A stretch of DNA of 64,000 bases from Acidobacteriota bacterium (GTDB taxonomy: Bacteria > Acidobacteriota > Vicinamibacteria > Vicinamibacterales > UBA2999): positions 62,001 through 126,000 of the forward strand of contig CANIBQ010000001.1 in NCBI GenBank assembly GCA_947465645.1, given 5' to 3'. Below are positions 37,193 through 49,797 of this stretch, piece by piece. The notes under the pieces were generated by a model, which worked only from the letters and a program-made list of their open reading frames with translations, did not search any database and was not told the origin of the DNA. Positions within the stretch are counted from its first letter, which is position 1. Each line of letters starts with the position of its first letter. The translations under genes and the position numbers were made by a program.

Positions 37193-38209
37193 ATGCGTAG
37201 AGCGTCCGTCCTGGTGACGGGTGCCAACGGCGAAATCGGCCACGGCCTCATCACGCGTCTCGCCGCCACCGGGCGCCCGATCGTCACGGTGGACATCGCG
37301 CCCCTCGAGCCTGGCCTCGCCAAGCTGGTGCGCCGCGAGTTCACCGGCTCGATTACCGATGCCCGCCTGCTCGAGCGGATCCTCGCCGAGTTCGAGATCG
37401 ACCTCGTCTTCCACCTCGCGGCATTGCTGTCCACCCGCTCCGAGTTCACGCCGGTCACGGCGCACGAGGTGAACGTCGAGGGCACCCTCACGCTGCTCGA
37501 GTTCGCGCACCACGAGGGTGAATCGCACGGGCGCCCGGTCGTCTTCCTCTATCCCTCCTCGATCGCGGCATACGGCCTTCCGGACCTCGAGACCAAGCTG
37601 CGGGCGAAGCGGGTCCGCGAGGACGAATGGAACACGCCGACGACGATGTACGGGTGCAACAAGCTGTACTGCGAGCATCTGGGGCGTTACTACGCCCGCC
37701 ATTACAAGCAGCTGGCGGCCGATACGGTCGCCGGCCGGGTGGATTTCCGGTGCGTGCGGTTCCCGGGCCTGATATCCGCGCTCACCGTGCCGTCGGGGGG
37801 CACGTCCGACTACGCCCCGGAAATGATCCACGCGGCGGCGCGGGGCGAGCCCTACGCCTGCTTCGTTCGGCCGGACACGCGGATCCCGTTCATGGCGATG
37901 CCGGATGCCATCGAGGCGCTGCTGCGGCTCGCGGAAACGCCGCGCGAGCGCCTCGCGAGGACGGCGTACAACCTGGCGGCGTTCAGTCCTACGGCGGAAG
38001 AGATCTGCGACGTCGCCGCGCACGCGTTCCCCGGCGCGCGGATCACCTGGCAGGTGGACGCCAAGCGCCAGCGCATCGTCGATTCGTGGCCGGCGGAGGT
38101 GGATGACACGGCGGCGCGACGAGACTGGAACTTTGCTCCGCGCTACGATTTCGCGCGGGCCTTCGACGAGTACCTGATTCCGACGATCAAGGAGCGGTAC
38201 CAGTTATGA
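37193..38209 (+). CDS. SDR-type NAD-dependent L-threonine 3-dehydrogenase-like epimerase
   Basis: 338 residues. Rossmann motif TGANGEIG (9-16), Ser in YPSSIAAYG and catalytic Tyr/Lys in MYGCNKLYCEH. The block FRCVRFPGLISALTVPSGGT, then SDYAPEMIHAAARGEPYACF and RPDTRIPFMAMPDAI, is close to the short-chain threonine dehydrogenase (TDH) group. That group oxidises threonine to 2-amino-3-oxobutyrate. A UDP-sugar epimerase is the main alternative but fits the substrate-loop motif less well. Its stop overlaps the next ATG (ATGA), so it is coupled to the DUF885 gene. Confidence 0.87.
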   Translation: MRRASVLVTGANGEIGHGLITRLAATGRPIVTVDIAPLEPGLAKLVRREFTGSITDARLLERILAEFEIDLVFHLAALLSTRSEFTPVTAHEVNVEGTLTLLEFAHHEGESHGRPVVFLYPSSIAAYGLPDLETKLRAKRVREDEWNTPTTMYGCNKLYCEHLGRYYARHYKQLAADTVAGRVDFRCVRFPGLISALTVPSGGTSDYAPEMIHAAARGEPYACFVRPDTRIPFMAMPDAIEALLRLAETPRERLARTAYNLAAFSPTAEEICDVAAHAFPGARITWQVDAKRQRIVDSWPAEVDDTAARRDWNFAPRYDFARAFDEYLIPTIKERYQL

Positions 38210-39588
38210 ATATTTCTGCATGTGGGGCAAGCCTTGTCAGGCTTGCCCGGCGGGCCTTACAAGGCCCGCCCCACGTACTGCTCTTCGTACTGGCGATCGC
38301 GTTCCTTGCCGTGTCCCTTCGCGCGCAGAGCAACAGCATGAACACACTCGGAGAGCGGTACGTCCGGCTCGTGCTCGCCATGGGGCCGCATGACGCTGAC
38401 TACGTCGATGCGTACTACGGCCCGCCGGAGTGGCGGAAAGAGGCGGACGCGGCCAAGCTGCCCCTCGCGGAGATTGCCACCCGCGCGGCGGCGCTCTCGA
38501 CCGAGCTGGCGGCCGCGAAGCCGCCGGCGTCCGCCGACGAGCTGACGCGGCTGCGGCATGACTATCTCGCGCGGCAGCTCCAGGCGCTGCGCGGGCGGGT
38601 GGCGATGCTGAGCGGACGGAAGCTCACGTTCGACGAGGAATCGAAGGTGTTGTACGACGCCGTCGCGCCGCGCCACACCGAGGCGGAGTTCCAGGCCGTG
38701 TTGAACGAGCTGGAAAAGAAGCTGCCCGGTTCGGGGCCGCTGGTGGATCGGTACGACGGTTTCAAGCGCGCGTTCATCATCCCGAAAGACCGGCTGGACG
38801 CCGTCTTCAAGGCGGCCATCGACGGCTGCCGGACCCGCACGCTGCAGCACATTGCGCTGCCGGCCGGCGAGAACTTCACGGTGGAGTACGTCACCGGCAA
38901 GAGCTGGAGCGGCTACAACTGGTACCAGGGCAACTACCGCAGCCTGATCCAGGTCAATACCGACCTGCCCATCTACGTGGACCGCGCGATCGACCTCGCC
39001 TGCCACGAGGGGTACCCCGGCCATCACGTCTACAACGTCCTGCTCGAGAAGAATCTGGTGCGCGACCGCGGCTGGGTCGAGTTCTCGGTGTATCCGCTGT
39101 TCTCGCCGCAGTCGCTGATCGCGGAGGGCACCGCCAACTACGGCATCGAGGTCGCCTTTCCCCGCGCCGAGCGGCTCGAGTTCGAGCGCCGCGTCCTGTT
39201 CCCCGCGGCGCAGCTGAAGGCGGAGACCGTCGCGCAGTACTACGACGTGCTCGACCTGGTCGATCGCCTGTCGTACGCCGGCAACGAGGCCGCCCGGCGG
39301 TATCTGGACGGCGAAATCGACAAGACCGCGGCGATCGCGTGGCTCGAGAAGTACGGCCTGTACTCGCGGCCGCGGGCGGAGCAGCGCATCCGCTTCGTCG
39401 ACCAGTACCGCAGCTACGTGATCAACTACAACCTCGGACAGGACATGGTCGAGGCCCACGTCGAGGCGCGCGGCGGCACGGCAGACAACCCCGCACGGCG
39501 ATGGGAAGAATTCGCGCGGCTCATTTCCTCGCCCCGACTACCGTCGGGGCTCTCAACTCCCAACTCCCAAACGCCAACACCCAAATGA
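38206..39588 (+). CDS. Exported DUF885 metallopeptidase-like protein
   Basis: 460 residues. Hydrophobic VLLFVLAIAFLAVSLRAQ (about 25-42) forms the signal peptide. The zinc-type motif LACHEGYPGHHVYN holds H267, E268, H273 and H274, the hallmark HEGxPGHH of DUF885. The first 25 residues before the hydrophobic core (ACGASLVRLARRALQGPPH) are entirely encoded by a palindromic REP-type element at 38221-38276, and the last ten residues (STPNSQTPTPK) by heptamer array G. So both ends of this protein have been built or extended by repeats. The start overlaps the upstream stop. Confidence 0.88.
   Translation: MNISACGASLVRLARRALQGPPHVLLFVLAIAFLAVSLRAQSNSMNTLGERYVRLVLAMGPHDADYVDAYYGPPEWRKEADAAKLPLAEIATRAAALSTELAAAKPPASADELTRLRHDYLARQLQALRGRVAMLSGRKLTFDEESKVLYDAVAPRHTEAEFQAVLNELEKKLPGSGPLVDRYDGFKRAFIIPKDRLDAVFKAAIDGCRTRTLQHIALPAGENFTVEYVTGKSWSGYNWYQGNYRSLIQVNTDLPIYVDRAIDLACHEGYPGHHVYNVLLEKNLVRDRGWVEFSVYPLFSPQSLIAEGTANYGIEVAFPRAERLEFERRVLFPAAQLKAETVAQYYDVLDLVDRLSYAGNEAARRYLDGEIDKTAAIAWLEKYGLYSRPRAEQRIRFVDQYRSYVINYNLGQDMVEAHVEARGGTADNPARRWEEFARLISSPRLPSGLSTPNSQTPTPK
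38221..38276. repeat. GTGGGGC-family composite palindrome inside a coding 5' end
   Basis: Outer arms GTGGGGC/GCCCCAC enclose two hairpins, GGCAAGCC-ttgtca-GGCTTGCC and CGGGCCTT-acAAGGCCCG. In-frame readthrough codes for the signal-peptide n-region of the DUF885 protein. Related copies lie at 17499 and 55455. Confidence 0.9.
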
Positions 39589-39631
39589 GAAATGCCTTTG
39601 GGAGTTGCGGGGTTGGGAATTGGGAGTTGTC
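39552..39631. repeat. Heptamer array G (CAACTCC / TTGGGAG)
   Basis: Left units CAACTCC, CAACTCC, CAAACGC, CAACACC, CAAATGA cover the last codons and stop of the DUF885 gene. The right arm (TTTGGGA, GTTGCGG, GGTTGGG, AATTGGG, AGTTGTC) ends on the ATG of the oxidoreductase. Same heptamer as array F. Confidence 0.85.
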
Positions 39632-40612
39632 ATGCGCTGCATAGAGATCTCGGAACCCGGCGGCCCAGAGGTTCTCACGCCGGTGGAGCGCCCCGACCCG
39701 GTTCCCGGGGCGGGTGAGGTCCTGATCGCCGTCGCCGCCGCTGGCGTGAATCGTCCGGACATCCTGCAGCGCGGCGGACGGTATCCGCCGCCCCCGGGGG
39801 CGAGCGACATTCCAGGTCTCGAAGTGGCGGGCACGATTGCGGCCGTCGGTCCGGGCGTCACGGACTGGCGCGTCGGAGACCAGGTGTGCGCACTCGTCGC
39901 AGGCGGCGGCTACGCCACCCTGTGCGTCGCGCCGGCGCCGCAATGCCTGCCCATCCCGGCCGGGATGGACCTGGTGACGGCCGCGGCCATCCCGGAAACC
40001 TTCTTCACCGTCTGGAGCAACGTGTTTCAGCGGGGAGGACTGAAGAGAGGCGAGGACGCGCTCTTCCACGGCGGCACCAGCGGCATCGGTACGACCGCCA
40101 TCCAGCTCGCTGCCGCCCGCGGCGCGCGCGTCTTTGCCACCGCGGGCTCCGACGAGAAATGCCGCGCCTGCGAGCAGCTTGGCGCCGCGCATGCCATCAA
40201 CTACCGCACGGAAGACTTCGTGAAGGCGGTGAACGATCTCACCGGGAAGCGGGGCGTCAACCTGATCCTCGACATCATGGGTGGCGACTACTTCGCGCGC
40301 AACCTCGCGGCGCTCGCGGTCGATGGCCGGCTGGTGCAGATCGGGCTGATGGGAGGGGACACAGGGACCGTTGACCTGCGCCGCATTCTCGGCCGGCGGC
40401 TGACGGTCACCGGGTCAACGCTGCGGCCCAGATCGGTCGAAGAGAAGGGCCTGATTGCGCGGGAGCTTCGGCGGGAGGTCTGGCCGCTGCTCGAGCAGGG
40501 CACGGTGAGGCCGATCGTCTACCGGACGTTCCCGCTGACCGAGGCGCCCGCGGCCCACCGGCTCATGGAGTCGAGCGAGCACGTCGGCAAGATCGTGTTG
40601 ACGTCCACGTAG
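39632..40612 (+). CDS. Zinc-less MDR NAD(P)H:quinone oxidoreductase (PIG3-like)
   Basis: 326 residues from the ATG at 39632; the upstream ATG in frame belongs to the heptamer array. The GroES-like N-terminus contains AGVNRPDILQRGGRYPPPPG (the PIG3/quinone reductase substrate loop), and the NADPH site is HGGTSGIGTTAIQLAAARGA. Zinc ligands of alcohol dehydrogenases are absent. It reduces quinones or similar carbonyl compounds with NADPH in the cytoplasm. The last 94 bases overlap the antisense 3' end of the FMN oxidase gene. Confidence 0.92.
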   Translation: MRCIEISEPGGPEVLTPVERPDPVPGAGEVLIAVAAAGVNRPDILQRGGRYPPPPGASDIPGLEVAGTIAAVGPGVTDWRVGDQVCALVAGGGYATLCVAPAPQCLPIPAGMDLVTAAAIPETFFTVWSNVFQRGGLKRGEDALFHGGTSGIGTTAIQLAAARGARVFATAGSDEKCRACEQLGAAHAINYRTEDFVKAVNDLTGKRGVNLILDIMGGDYFARNLAALAVDGRLVQIGLMGGDTGTVDLRRILGRRLTVTGSTLRPRSVEEKGLIARELRREVWPLLEQGTVRPIVYRTFPLTEAPAAHRLMESSEHVGKIVLTST

Positions 40613-41745
40613 GACCGATCGAGATCGGCCACCGACGCGCACCCCAGCAGCTTCATCGTCCGCACCACGTCGCTCTTGATGATGTCGATCGCGCGAGCCA
40701 CGCCCGGTCCGCCGGCGGCGCCGAGGCCGTAGGCGTAGGCGCGTCCGATCAGCACGGCGCGCGCGCCGAGACAGAGCGCCTTCACCACGTCGGTGCCCCT
40801 GCGGATGCCGCCATCGAGCAGCACTTCGACCTGCCCGTTCACCGCCGCAATCACTTCGGGCAGCGCCCGAAGGGTCGCCGACACGCCATCGAGCTGCCGG
40901 GCGCCATGATTGGACACGACGATGGCGCTGGCGCCCTCGTCAACCGCACGCCGCGCATCCTCACCGGTCAGCACGCCCTTGACGACCACCGGGCCGCCCC
41001 AGGCCTCGCGTATCCAGCCCAGGTCCCGCCACGTCACCATCGTCTGTTCGAGCGCGACGCCGATGTCGGCGTACGGCATCGGTCCCTGGCCGGGCACCAC
41101 CACGTTGGGGAATGACATCAGCCCGCCGTCGGCAAGGAAGTCGGCCAGCCATCGCGGCCGGGCGAAAAACTGCGGCAGGAAGCGAAGCTTCATCGGCATG
41201 CTGTCGCCGAGGAGCTGCTTGGTGCCGTTGCGGATGTCGCGCTCGCGGAGCCCGGCGACCGGCGTGTCGATGGTGACGACCAGCGCGGAGAAGCCGGCGG
41301 CCTTCGCCCGCGCGATCGAGGCCCGTGCGGCGTCGTGGCCGCCGAGCAGGTAGAGCTGGTACCACACCGGCCGGTCAGAGGCGCGCGCGACATCTTCGAG
41401 CCGGCAGCCTGACAGCGTGGAGAGGATGTAGCCGGTGCCCGCCTTGCCCGCCTCGCACGCCGCGACCTCCTCCCCCTTCGGGTAGAACATCCGGCTGCTG
41501 CCGATCGGCGCCAGCATGAACGGGAGGTCGAGCTTCTGCCCGAGCACGGTCGTTCCAAGCTGGCATACCGGGACGGCGACGGCATGACGCGGCCGGAACG
41601 TGAGTGTCTCGAAGGCGCGGCAGTTTTCGCGCAGGGTGATTTCCCCGTCGGCGGCGCCGTCGATGTAGTCGAACACCGCGCGCGGCAGGCGGCGCTTCGC
41701 CATGCGCCGCAGGTCGCCGATGTTGACGACCTGGTCAGTCCGCAT
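40519..41745 (-). CDS. FMN-dependent alpha-hydroxy-acid oxidase/dehydrogenase
   Basis: 408 residues. The TIM barrel has GYILSTLSGCRLEDV, YQLYLLGGHD, LVVTIDTPVAGLRERDIRNG, VVVKGVLTGEDA and the catalytic SNHGARQLDGV, then LLDGGIRRGTDVVKALCLGA for FMN phosphate. It is related to L-lactate dehydrogenase (LldD) and glycolate oxidase; the substrate is not fixed by the sequence. The family usually ends soon after VADLDRSYV. Here 26 extra residues (DVNTILPTCSLDSMSRWAAG and on) follow, encoded antisense to the quinone oxidoreductase. It overlaps the GNAT gene upstream by 11 bases, so those two are coupled. Confidence 0.9.
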   Translation of the reverse strand: MRTDQVVNIGDLRRMAKRRLPRAVFDYIDGAADGEITLRENCRAFETLTFRPRHAVAVPVCQLGTTVLGQKLDLPFMLAPIGSSRMFYPKGEEVAACEAGKAGTGYILSTLSGCRLEDVARASDRPVWYQLYLLGGHDAARASIARAKAAGFSALVVTIDTPVAGLRERDIRNGTKQLLGDSMPMKLRFLPQFFARPRWLADFLADGGLMSFPNVVVPGQGPMPYADIGVALEQTMVTWRDLGWIREAWGGPVVVKGVLTGEDARRAVDEGASAIVVSNHGARQLDGVSATLRALPEVIAAVNGQVEVLLDGGIRRGTDVVKALCLGARAVLIGRAYAYGLGAAGGPGVARAIDIIKSDVVRTMKLLGCASVADLDRSYVDVNTILPTCSLDSMSRWAAGASVSGNVR

Positions 41746-42328
41746 AGACCACCGTGCGCGTGCTGGTGTGCGAGCGCAGCACGTCCGACGTCAGTTGCTT
41801 GCTCAGGTAGACCTTGGAATCCCGGTTGTTCTCGGAGTTGATCTCGTACTTGATCACGTCGAACTGAAGCTGGTCGAGCGTCCCACGCATGTCGTAAAAG
41901 CGGTTCTTCGTCTTGACGACGACCTCGTGGTAGCCGGCGGAGTGGGCCCACACCTCGGTTTCCTCGGTGAGCGCGCGGAAGTGCCCCTGGCCCCGCCAAT
42001 CGCGCCGCGTGCCGCCGATCCAGCTGTAGAGCACCTTCCGGCCCTCGAAGTTCACGAACCCGCTCAGCCGGGATACGAGATCCTTCAGCTTCTGGTCCGT
42101 TTCCAGCTCGCGCAGCTGGTGGACCACCTTGAAGGAGACCGGGACGATCATCCCGGGGTCGTCCGGCAGGCGTGCTTCAGCCATCAGGATCAGGTAATCG
42201 CGGTCCGACAGCCGCTTCATGATCTCGTGCGCGGTCTTCTTGCGCGGGAACTCCCCGAAGAACTCCTCGATGTACTGGATCTCGAGCGCGCCGGTCTCGA
42301 CGGGATATTGCTTGATCAGGTATTCCAA
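41735..42328 (-). CDS. GNAT-fold N-acetyltransferase-like protein
   Basis: 197 residues. The acetyl-CoA loop is recognisable in SWIGGTRRDWRGQGHFRALT (R/Q-x-x-G-x-G/A type), preceded by the substrate-side strands (DYLILMAEARLPDDPGMIVP) and followed by VWAHSAGYHEVVVKTKNRFY. The C-terminal tail (INSENNRDSKVYLSKQLTSD) is unusual for its low GC and polar content. The acceptor is unknown. Its stop overlaps the start of the FMN oxidase by 11 bases, while its own start lies about 40 bp from the metH stop on the same strand. Confidence 0.78.
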   Translation of the reverse strand: MEYLIKQYPVETGALEIQYIEEFFGEFPRKKTAHEIMKRLSDRDYLILMAEARLPDDPGMIVPVSFKVVHQLRELETDQKLKDLVSRLSGFVNFEGRKVLYSWIGGTRRDWRGQGHFRALTEETEVWAHSAGYHEVVVKTKNRFYDMRGTLDQLQFDVIKYEINSENNRDSKVYLSKQLTSDVLRSHTSTRTVVYAD

Positions 42329-42369
42329 AATCTCTCCGTTGCCGCCCCGGCATTTTACATGCGGTGAGC

Positions 42370-46064
<3,695 letters not shown>

Positions 46065-46068
<4 letters not shown>

Positions 46069-47021
46069 TGCGCGCCTTGCGATTTAGGATTACTGGTTAG
46101 GGATTTCGAACCAGAGGCCACTAGCACCGTAAATGGATCGCCGGTCTGGCGCGCGCCGACCTGCACCTTGACGTCGGTCATCCCGGCGCCGCGGAGGAGC
46201 TTCCCGAGCTGCGCGTCCCCGAACCCGAGGTGGTGATCGCCGAAGCGCCCGCGGACCCACGATTGATCGTGTTCCCGCAGGTCGAGCAGCAGCACCCGCC
46301 CGCCCGGTTTCAGCACCCGCGCGGCTTCAGCGAGGGCCGCCTCGGGATCCGCGGCGTGGTGCAGCGACTGCGACAGCATCGCCACGTCGATCGAGGCGTC
46401 GCGCAGGGGGAGCCTGGCGAGGTCGCCTTTCTTCCACTGCACGTTGGCGACGCGGCGGCGCGAGGCCAGCGCCCGCGCCCGTTCGAGCACCTCGTCCGAC
46501 CGGTCGATGCCGATGACGCTCCGTGCCCAGCGCGCGGTTTCCAGCGTAAGGTAGCCCTCGCCGCAGCCGATGTCCGCGACGTCGAGCGGCGGCAACAGGT
46601 GGCCGAGCGCGCGCGCCCACGCCGCCCAGCTCCGGCCCGGGACCAGCTGCCGCGTATCCCCGTGGGTGTCGAAGTGTTCTTTCCGGTGGCGCAGCACTTC
46701 CTGGAGCCGCGCTTCGTCCTCGCGCACGGCGCGGTCGTCGTCGGCGGCCGCGAACTGCGCGTCGAGCAGCGCCCAGAGCGAGGCGTGCCCGTTCACGCGC
46801 GCCTGGTCCGCGAGGCGGTAGTAGACGTAGCCCCCCTCGCGTTCCTCCAGCAGCAGCCCGGCGTCCTTGAGCAGGCCGAGGTGACGCGAGACGCCTGACT
46901 GCGCGACGCCCAGGATACCCGTCAGCTCGCTCACGTTGAAACGATCCTGCGCGAGCACGCGGAGCAGCCGGAGCCGCGTGGTGTCGCCCAGCAGCCGGAA
47001 CAGGGTAGAGGTGCGCTGCAT
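46065..47021 (-). CDS. ArsR-type winged-helix regulator fused to a SAM methyltransferase
   Basis: 318 residues from the ATG at 47021. Residues 1-95 form an ArsR helix-turn-helix ([47 protein letters not shown]). Residues about 130-300 form a class I methyltransferase ([54 protein letters not shown]). Fusions of this kind next to metH are thought to sense SAM or SAH; SahR-type ArsR proteins control methionine-cycle genes. The ATGA overlap with metH and a palindrome just upstream support autoregulation of a regulator-metH operon. The C-terminus ([14 protein letters not shown]) is encoded by heptamer array I. Confidence 0.9.
46081..46108. repeat. Heptamer array I at the ArsR-methyltransferase 3' end
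   Basis: Four units GATTTAG, GATTACT, GGTTAGG, GATTTCG lie inside the last codons of the gene, just before its overlap with metH. Confidence 0.55.
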
Positions 47022-47028
47022 CGCATCT

Positions 47029-47052
47029 ACGAATCTACATATGTTGATTCGT
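47029..47052. promoter_or_regulatory. 24-bp near-perfect palindrome: candidate ArsR/SahR-type operator
   Basis: ACGAATC (47029-47035) and GATTCGT (47046-47052) flank tACATATGTt; 11 of 12 base pairs match. It lies 8 bases upstream of the regulator's ATG on the minus strand, in the shared region with glnN, so binding would block the regulator-metH transcript. Confidence 0.7.
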
Positions 47053-47203
47053 GTTGTCCACACTCTCGTGGCGCGAAACCGTGAGAAAACGCCACTTTTC
47101 GACCCATCAGTCGCGCGAGTGAGTGGGAAAGCGTGCATGAGATGCACGAAATGAAGGTCAGGTATGCAGAAAACGATCGCTTTGATCGTCGACACAGGGG
47201 TGT

Positions 47204-47244
47204 GATTTGCAAAGCGATCACGCTATCGCGCATAATTTTGCAAC
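47204..47244 (+). promoter_or_regulatory. Candidate sigma70 promoter of glnN within an inverted repeat
   Basis: TTGCAA (47204-47209) and CATAAT (about 47228-47234) are spaced by about 18 bases, about 70 bases before the glnN ATG. TTGCAAA and TTTGCAA bound the element as an inverted repeat. Both readings are by eye. Confidence 0.4.
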
Positions 47245-47306
47245 CGCGTTGCACCTCCGACGGGGACCTCCGACCTCCACAACCGAGACGAAAGGACGCC
47301 TTACCG

Positions 47307-49484
47307 ATGGGATCCGTAGCACTTTCCGAAGCCGCCAAGAGCATTCGTGACTGGTCCGTCAGCGAGGGCCGCATCGCGACGCTGCCCGCCAACGCCGCCG
47401 AGGCGTTCGGCAGCCTCGTCTTCAACGACAAGGTGCAGCAGGAGCGGCTGCCGAAGGCGGCGTACCGTGCGCTGCGCGCCACCATCACGCGGGGTGAAGC
47501 CCTCGACCTGTCGACCGCCGACGCGGTCGCCACGGCGCTGAAGGACTGGGCGGTGGAGCACGGCGCCACGCACTACACCCACTGGTTCTCGCCGCTGACC
47601 GGCATCACCGCGGAGAAGCACGATTCGTTTCTCGCGCCGGCCGGCGACGGCACGGCGCTCTCGGAGTTTCGCGGCAAGGAGCTGATCAAGGGCGAGCCCG
47701 ACGCCTCGAGCTTCCCGTCCGGCGGCATGCGCTCCACCTTCGAGGCGCGCGGCTACACGGCGTGGGATCCGACCAGCCCGCCGTGGCTCCACGTCAACAG
47801 CAACAACGTCACCCTGGTCATCCCGACCGCGTTCGTGAGCTGGACCGGCGAGGCCCTCGACAAGAAGACGCCGCTGCTGCGCTCGATGGAAGCGGTGTCG
47901 AAGCAGGCCGTCCGCGTGCTGAAGCTGTTCGGATCGACCACCGAGCGCGTGTTCTCGACCTGCGGACCGGAGCAGGAGTACTTCCTGATCGACCGCAACT
48001 TCTATTTCGCGCGCCCTGACCTGATCAACGCGGGCCGCACGCTGTTCGGCGCCAAGCCGCCGAAGGGGCAGGAGATGGAGGACCAGTACTTCGGCTCCAT
48101 CCCCGAGCGCGTCCTCGCCTGCATGGCGGAAGCGGAGCTCGAGCTGTTCAAGGTGGGCGTGCCGGTAAAGACGCGCCATAACGAAGTCGCGCCCAGCCAG
48201 TACGAGATCGCGCCGATCTTCGAGAACGCCAACGTCGCCGCCGACCATCAGATGATGACGATGGAGACGCTGAAGCGGATCGCGCCGAAGTACGGCCTCG
48301 AGTGCCTGCTGCACGAGAAGCCGTTCGCCGGCGTCAACGGATCGGGCAAGCACAACAACTGGTCGCTGTCAGACGAGTTCGGCAACAACCTGCTGAGCCC
48401 CGGCGACACGCCGCACGAGAACATGCAGTTCCTCGTCTTCTGCGCCGCCGTGCTGCGCGGCGTCGACCGCTGGCAGGGGCTGCTGCGCGCCAGCATCGCC
48501 AGCGCGGGCAACGACCATCGCCTCGGCGCGAACGAGGCGCCGCCCGCCATCCTGTCGATTTTCCTCGGCGACCAGCTGACCGACATCTTCGAGCAGATCG
48601 AGAAGGGGTCGGCCAAGTCCACCAAGCAGGGCGGCACGCTCGACGTCGGCGTTAGCGTCCTGCCGAAGCTGCCGCGCGACGCCGGCGACCGCAACCGCAC
48701 CAGCCCGTTCGCGTTCACCGGCAACAAGTTCGAGTTCCGCGCCGTCTCGTCGGGCCAGAACATCGCCTGGCCGAACACGGTGCTGAACGCGGCGATGGCT
48801 GACGCGCTCGACTCGGTCGCCAACGAGCTCGAAGGCGCCGTGTCCAAGGGCGAGGACCTGAACAAGGCGGTCGCCAAGCTCCTGACCAAGATGATCAAGG
48901 AACACAAGCGGATCGTCTTCAACGGCAACGGCTACTCCGCCGAGTGGGAAAAGGAAGCGAAGAAGCGCAAGCTGCTGAACCTGAAGAACACGGTGGATGC
49001 ACTGCCGGAGCTGGTCGCCAAGCCGGTGATCACGCTGTTTGACAGGTACAAGGTGCTCAGCGAGCGTGAAGTGCACGCGCGCTACGAGATCTTCCTCGAG
49101 AACTACAACAAGACCGTCAACGTCGAAGGGCAGTTGATGGTGTTGATGGCCAACCGCTACATCCTGCCGGCCGCCTTCGAGTACCAGAAGCAGGTCGGAC
49201 AGAGCGTGGCGGCGGTCAAGGCGGGCGGCGCGACCAGCGCCCAGGGGAAAAAGCTCCTGGTCCGCTACACCAGGCTCGTCGACAAGTTCAAGGTGCAGAC
49301 CGACGTGCTCGAAGGGGCGCTCGAGCATGGCGGCGGCTCCGCCGAGAAGCACGCGAAGTACATGCGGGACAAGATCGTGCCCGCGATGGCGCGCCTGCGC
49401 GAGCTCGGCGACGAGATCGAAGTGCTGACACCGCACCAGATCTGGCCGCTGCCCACCTACCGCGAGATGTTGTTCGTGAAGTAG
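47307..49484 (+). CDS. glnN: Type III glutamine synthetase
   Basis: 725 residues from the ATG at 47307 (AAAGGA about 11 bases upstream). The length and blocks [72 protein letters not shown] and [20 protein letters not shown] are diagnostic of GSIII, which forms dodecamers and differs from GSI and GSII. It makes glutamine from glutamate, ammonia and ATP. No other nitrogen gene (glnB, amtB, glnA) is adjacent. A strong intrinsic terminator follows, embedded in heptamer array J. The gene is divergent from the metH regulator. Confidence 0.96.
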   Translation: MGSVALSEAAKSIRDWSVSEGRIATLPANAAEAFGSLVFNDKVQQERLPKAAYRALRATITRGEALDLSTADAVATALKDWAVEHGATHYTHWFSPLTGITAEKHDSFLAPAGDGTALSEFRGKELIKGEPDASSFPSGGMRSTFEARGYTAWDPTSPPWLHVNSNNVTLVIPTAFVSWTGEALDKKTPLLRSMEAVSKQAVRVLKLFGSTTERVFSTCGPEQEYFLIDRNFYFARPDLINAGRTLFGAKPPKGQEMEDQYFGSIPERVLACMAEAELELFKVGVPVKTRHNEVAPSQYEIAPIFENANVAADHQMMTMETLKRIAPKYGLECLLHEKPFAGVNGSGKHNNWSLSDEFGNNLLSPGDTPHENMQFLVFCAAVLRGVDRWQGLLRASIASAGNDHRLGANEAPPAILSIFLGDQLTDIFEQIEKGSAKSTKQGGTLDVGVSVLPKLPRDAGDRNRTSPFAFTGNKFEFRAVSSGQNIAWPNTVLNAAMADALDSVANELEGAVSKGEDLNKAVAKLLTKMIKEHKRIVFNGNGYSAEWEKEAKKRKLLNLKNTVDALPELVAKPVITLFDRYKVLSEREVHARYEIFLENYNKTVNVEGQLMVLMANRYILPAAFEYQKQVGQSVAAVKAGGATSAQGKKLLVRYTRLVDKFKVQTDVLEGALEHGGGSAEKHAKYMRDKIVPAMARLRELGDEIEVLTPHQIWPLPTYREMLFVK

Positions 49485-49570
49485 GCGGTTCACAGTAGGC
49501 AGTAGGCAGTGGAAAGGGCCGGCTCGCGCCGGCCCTTTCTTTTTGCTGCCCGCTGCTTACTGCCTACTGG
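49485..49570. repeat. Heptamer array J flanking a terminator
   Basis: Left units GTAGGCG, GTTCACA, GTAGGCA, GTAGGCA start at the glnN stop; right units TGCCCGC, TGCTTAC, TGCCTAC follow the terminator. The heptamer is the same as in array B after mreB. Confidence 0.85.
49512..49544 (+). terminator. Rho-independent terminator of glnN
   Basis: A perfect 12-bp stem (GAAAGGGCCGGC, 49512-49523; loop TCGC; GCCGGCCCTTTC, 49528-49539) is followed by five Ts. It is the clearest intrinsic terminator in the window and is enclosed by the two arms of array J. Confidence 0.95.
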
Positions 49571-49572
49571 CA

Positions 49573-49600
49573 GTAGTGTCCGGCTTTAGCCGGACCGTGT
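49573..49600. repeat. REP-like palindrome (GTCCGGCTTTAGCCGGAC) before a small gene
   Basis: A complete copy in the orientation AGTGTCCGGC...GGACCGT. Its right flank joins the -10-like TATGCT (49600-49605) of the following gene. Confidence 0.9.
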
Positions 49601-49605
49601 ATGCT
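49600..49605 (+). promoter_or_regulatory. Candidate -10 (TATGCT) of the small membrane gene
   Basis: Ends 6 bases before the ATG at 49612 with only Cs between; the first T is the last base of the REP flank, so the repeat helps make the promoter. Confidence 0.45.
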
Positions 49606-49611
49606 CCCCCC

Positions 49612-49797
49612 ATGACCTGGCTCGGATTGCTTGTCGTCGCCGTCCTGATCGCGGCCGTGGCGGCCGTCACCGGCCTCAAGCCAAAGGGCACGCGGCACGT
49701 CGCCAATACCCGGATGATGGGAATGGCACGACTCGCGCTCCTGGTGATCGTGATCATCGTCGCGTACCTGGCGTATCGAACCCGCGCGGGCGGGTGA
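49612..49797 (+). CDS. Small two-helix membrane protein
   Basis: 61 residues from MTWLGLLVVAVLIAAVAAVT, a first helix. A basic loop (GLKPKGTRHVANTRMM) and a second helix (LALLVIVIIVAYLAYRT) follow. The frame is also open upstream through repeats, but the ATG at 49612 follows a -10-like box directly. Function unknown; the conserved-looking loop KPKGTRHVANTRMM suggests a real protein, similar to many short inner-membrane proteins. The last 44 bases overlap the 3' end of the convergent DUF3010-like gene. Confidence 0.65.
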   Translation: MTWLGLLVVAVLIAAVAAVTGLKPKGTRHVANTRMMGMARLALLVIVIIVAYLAYRTRAGG

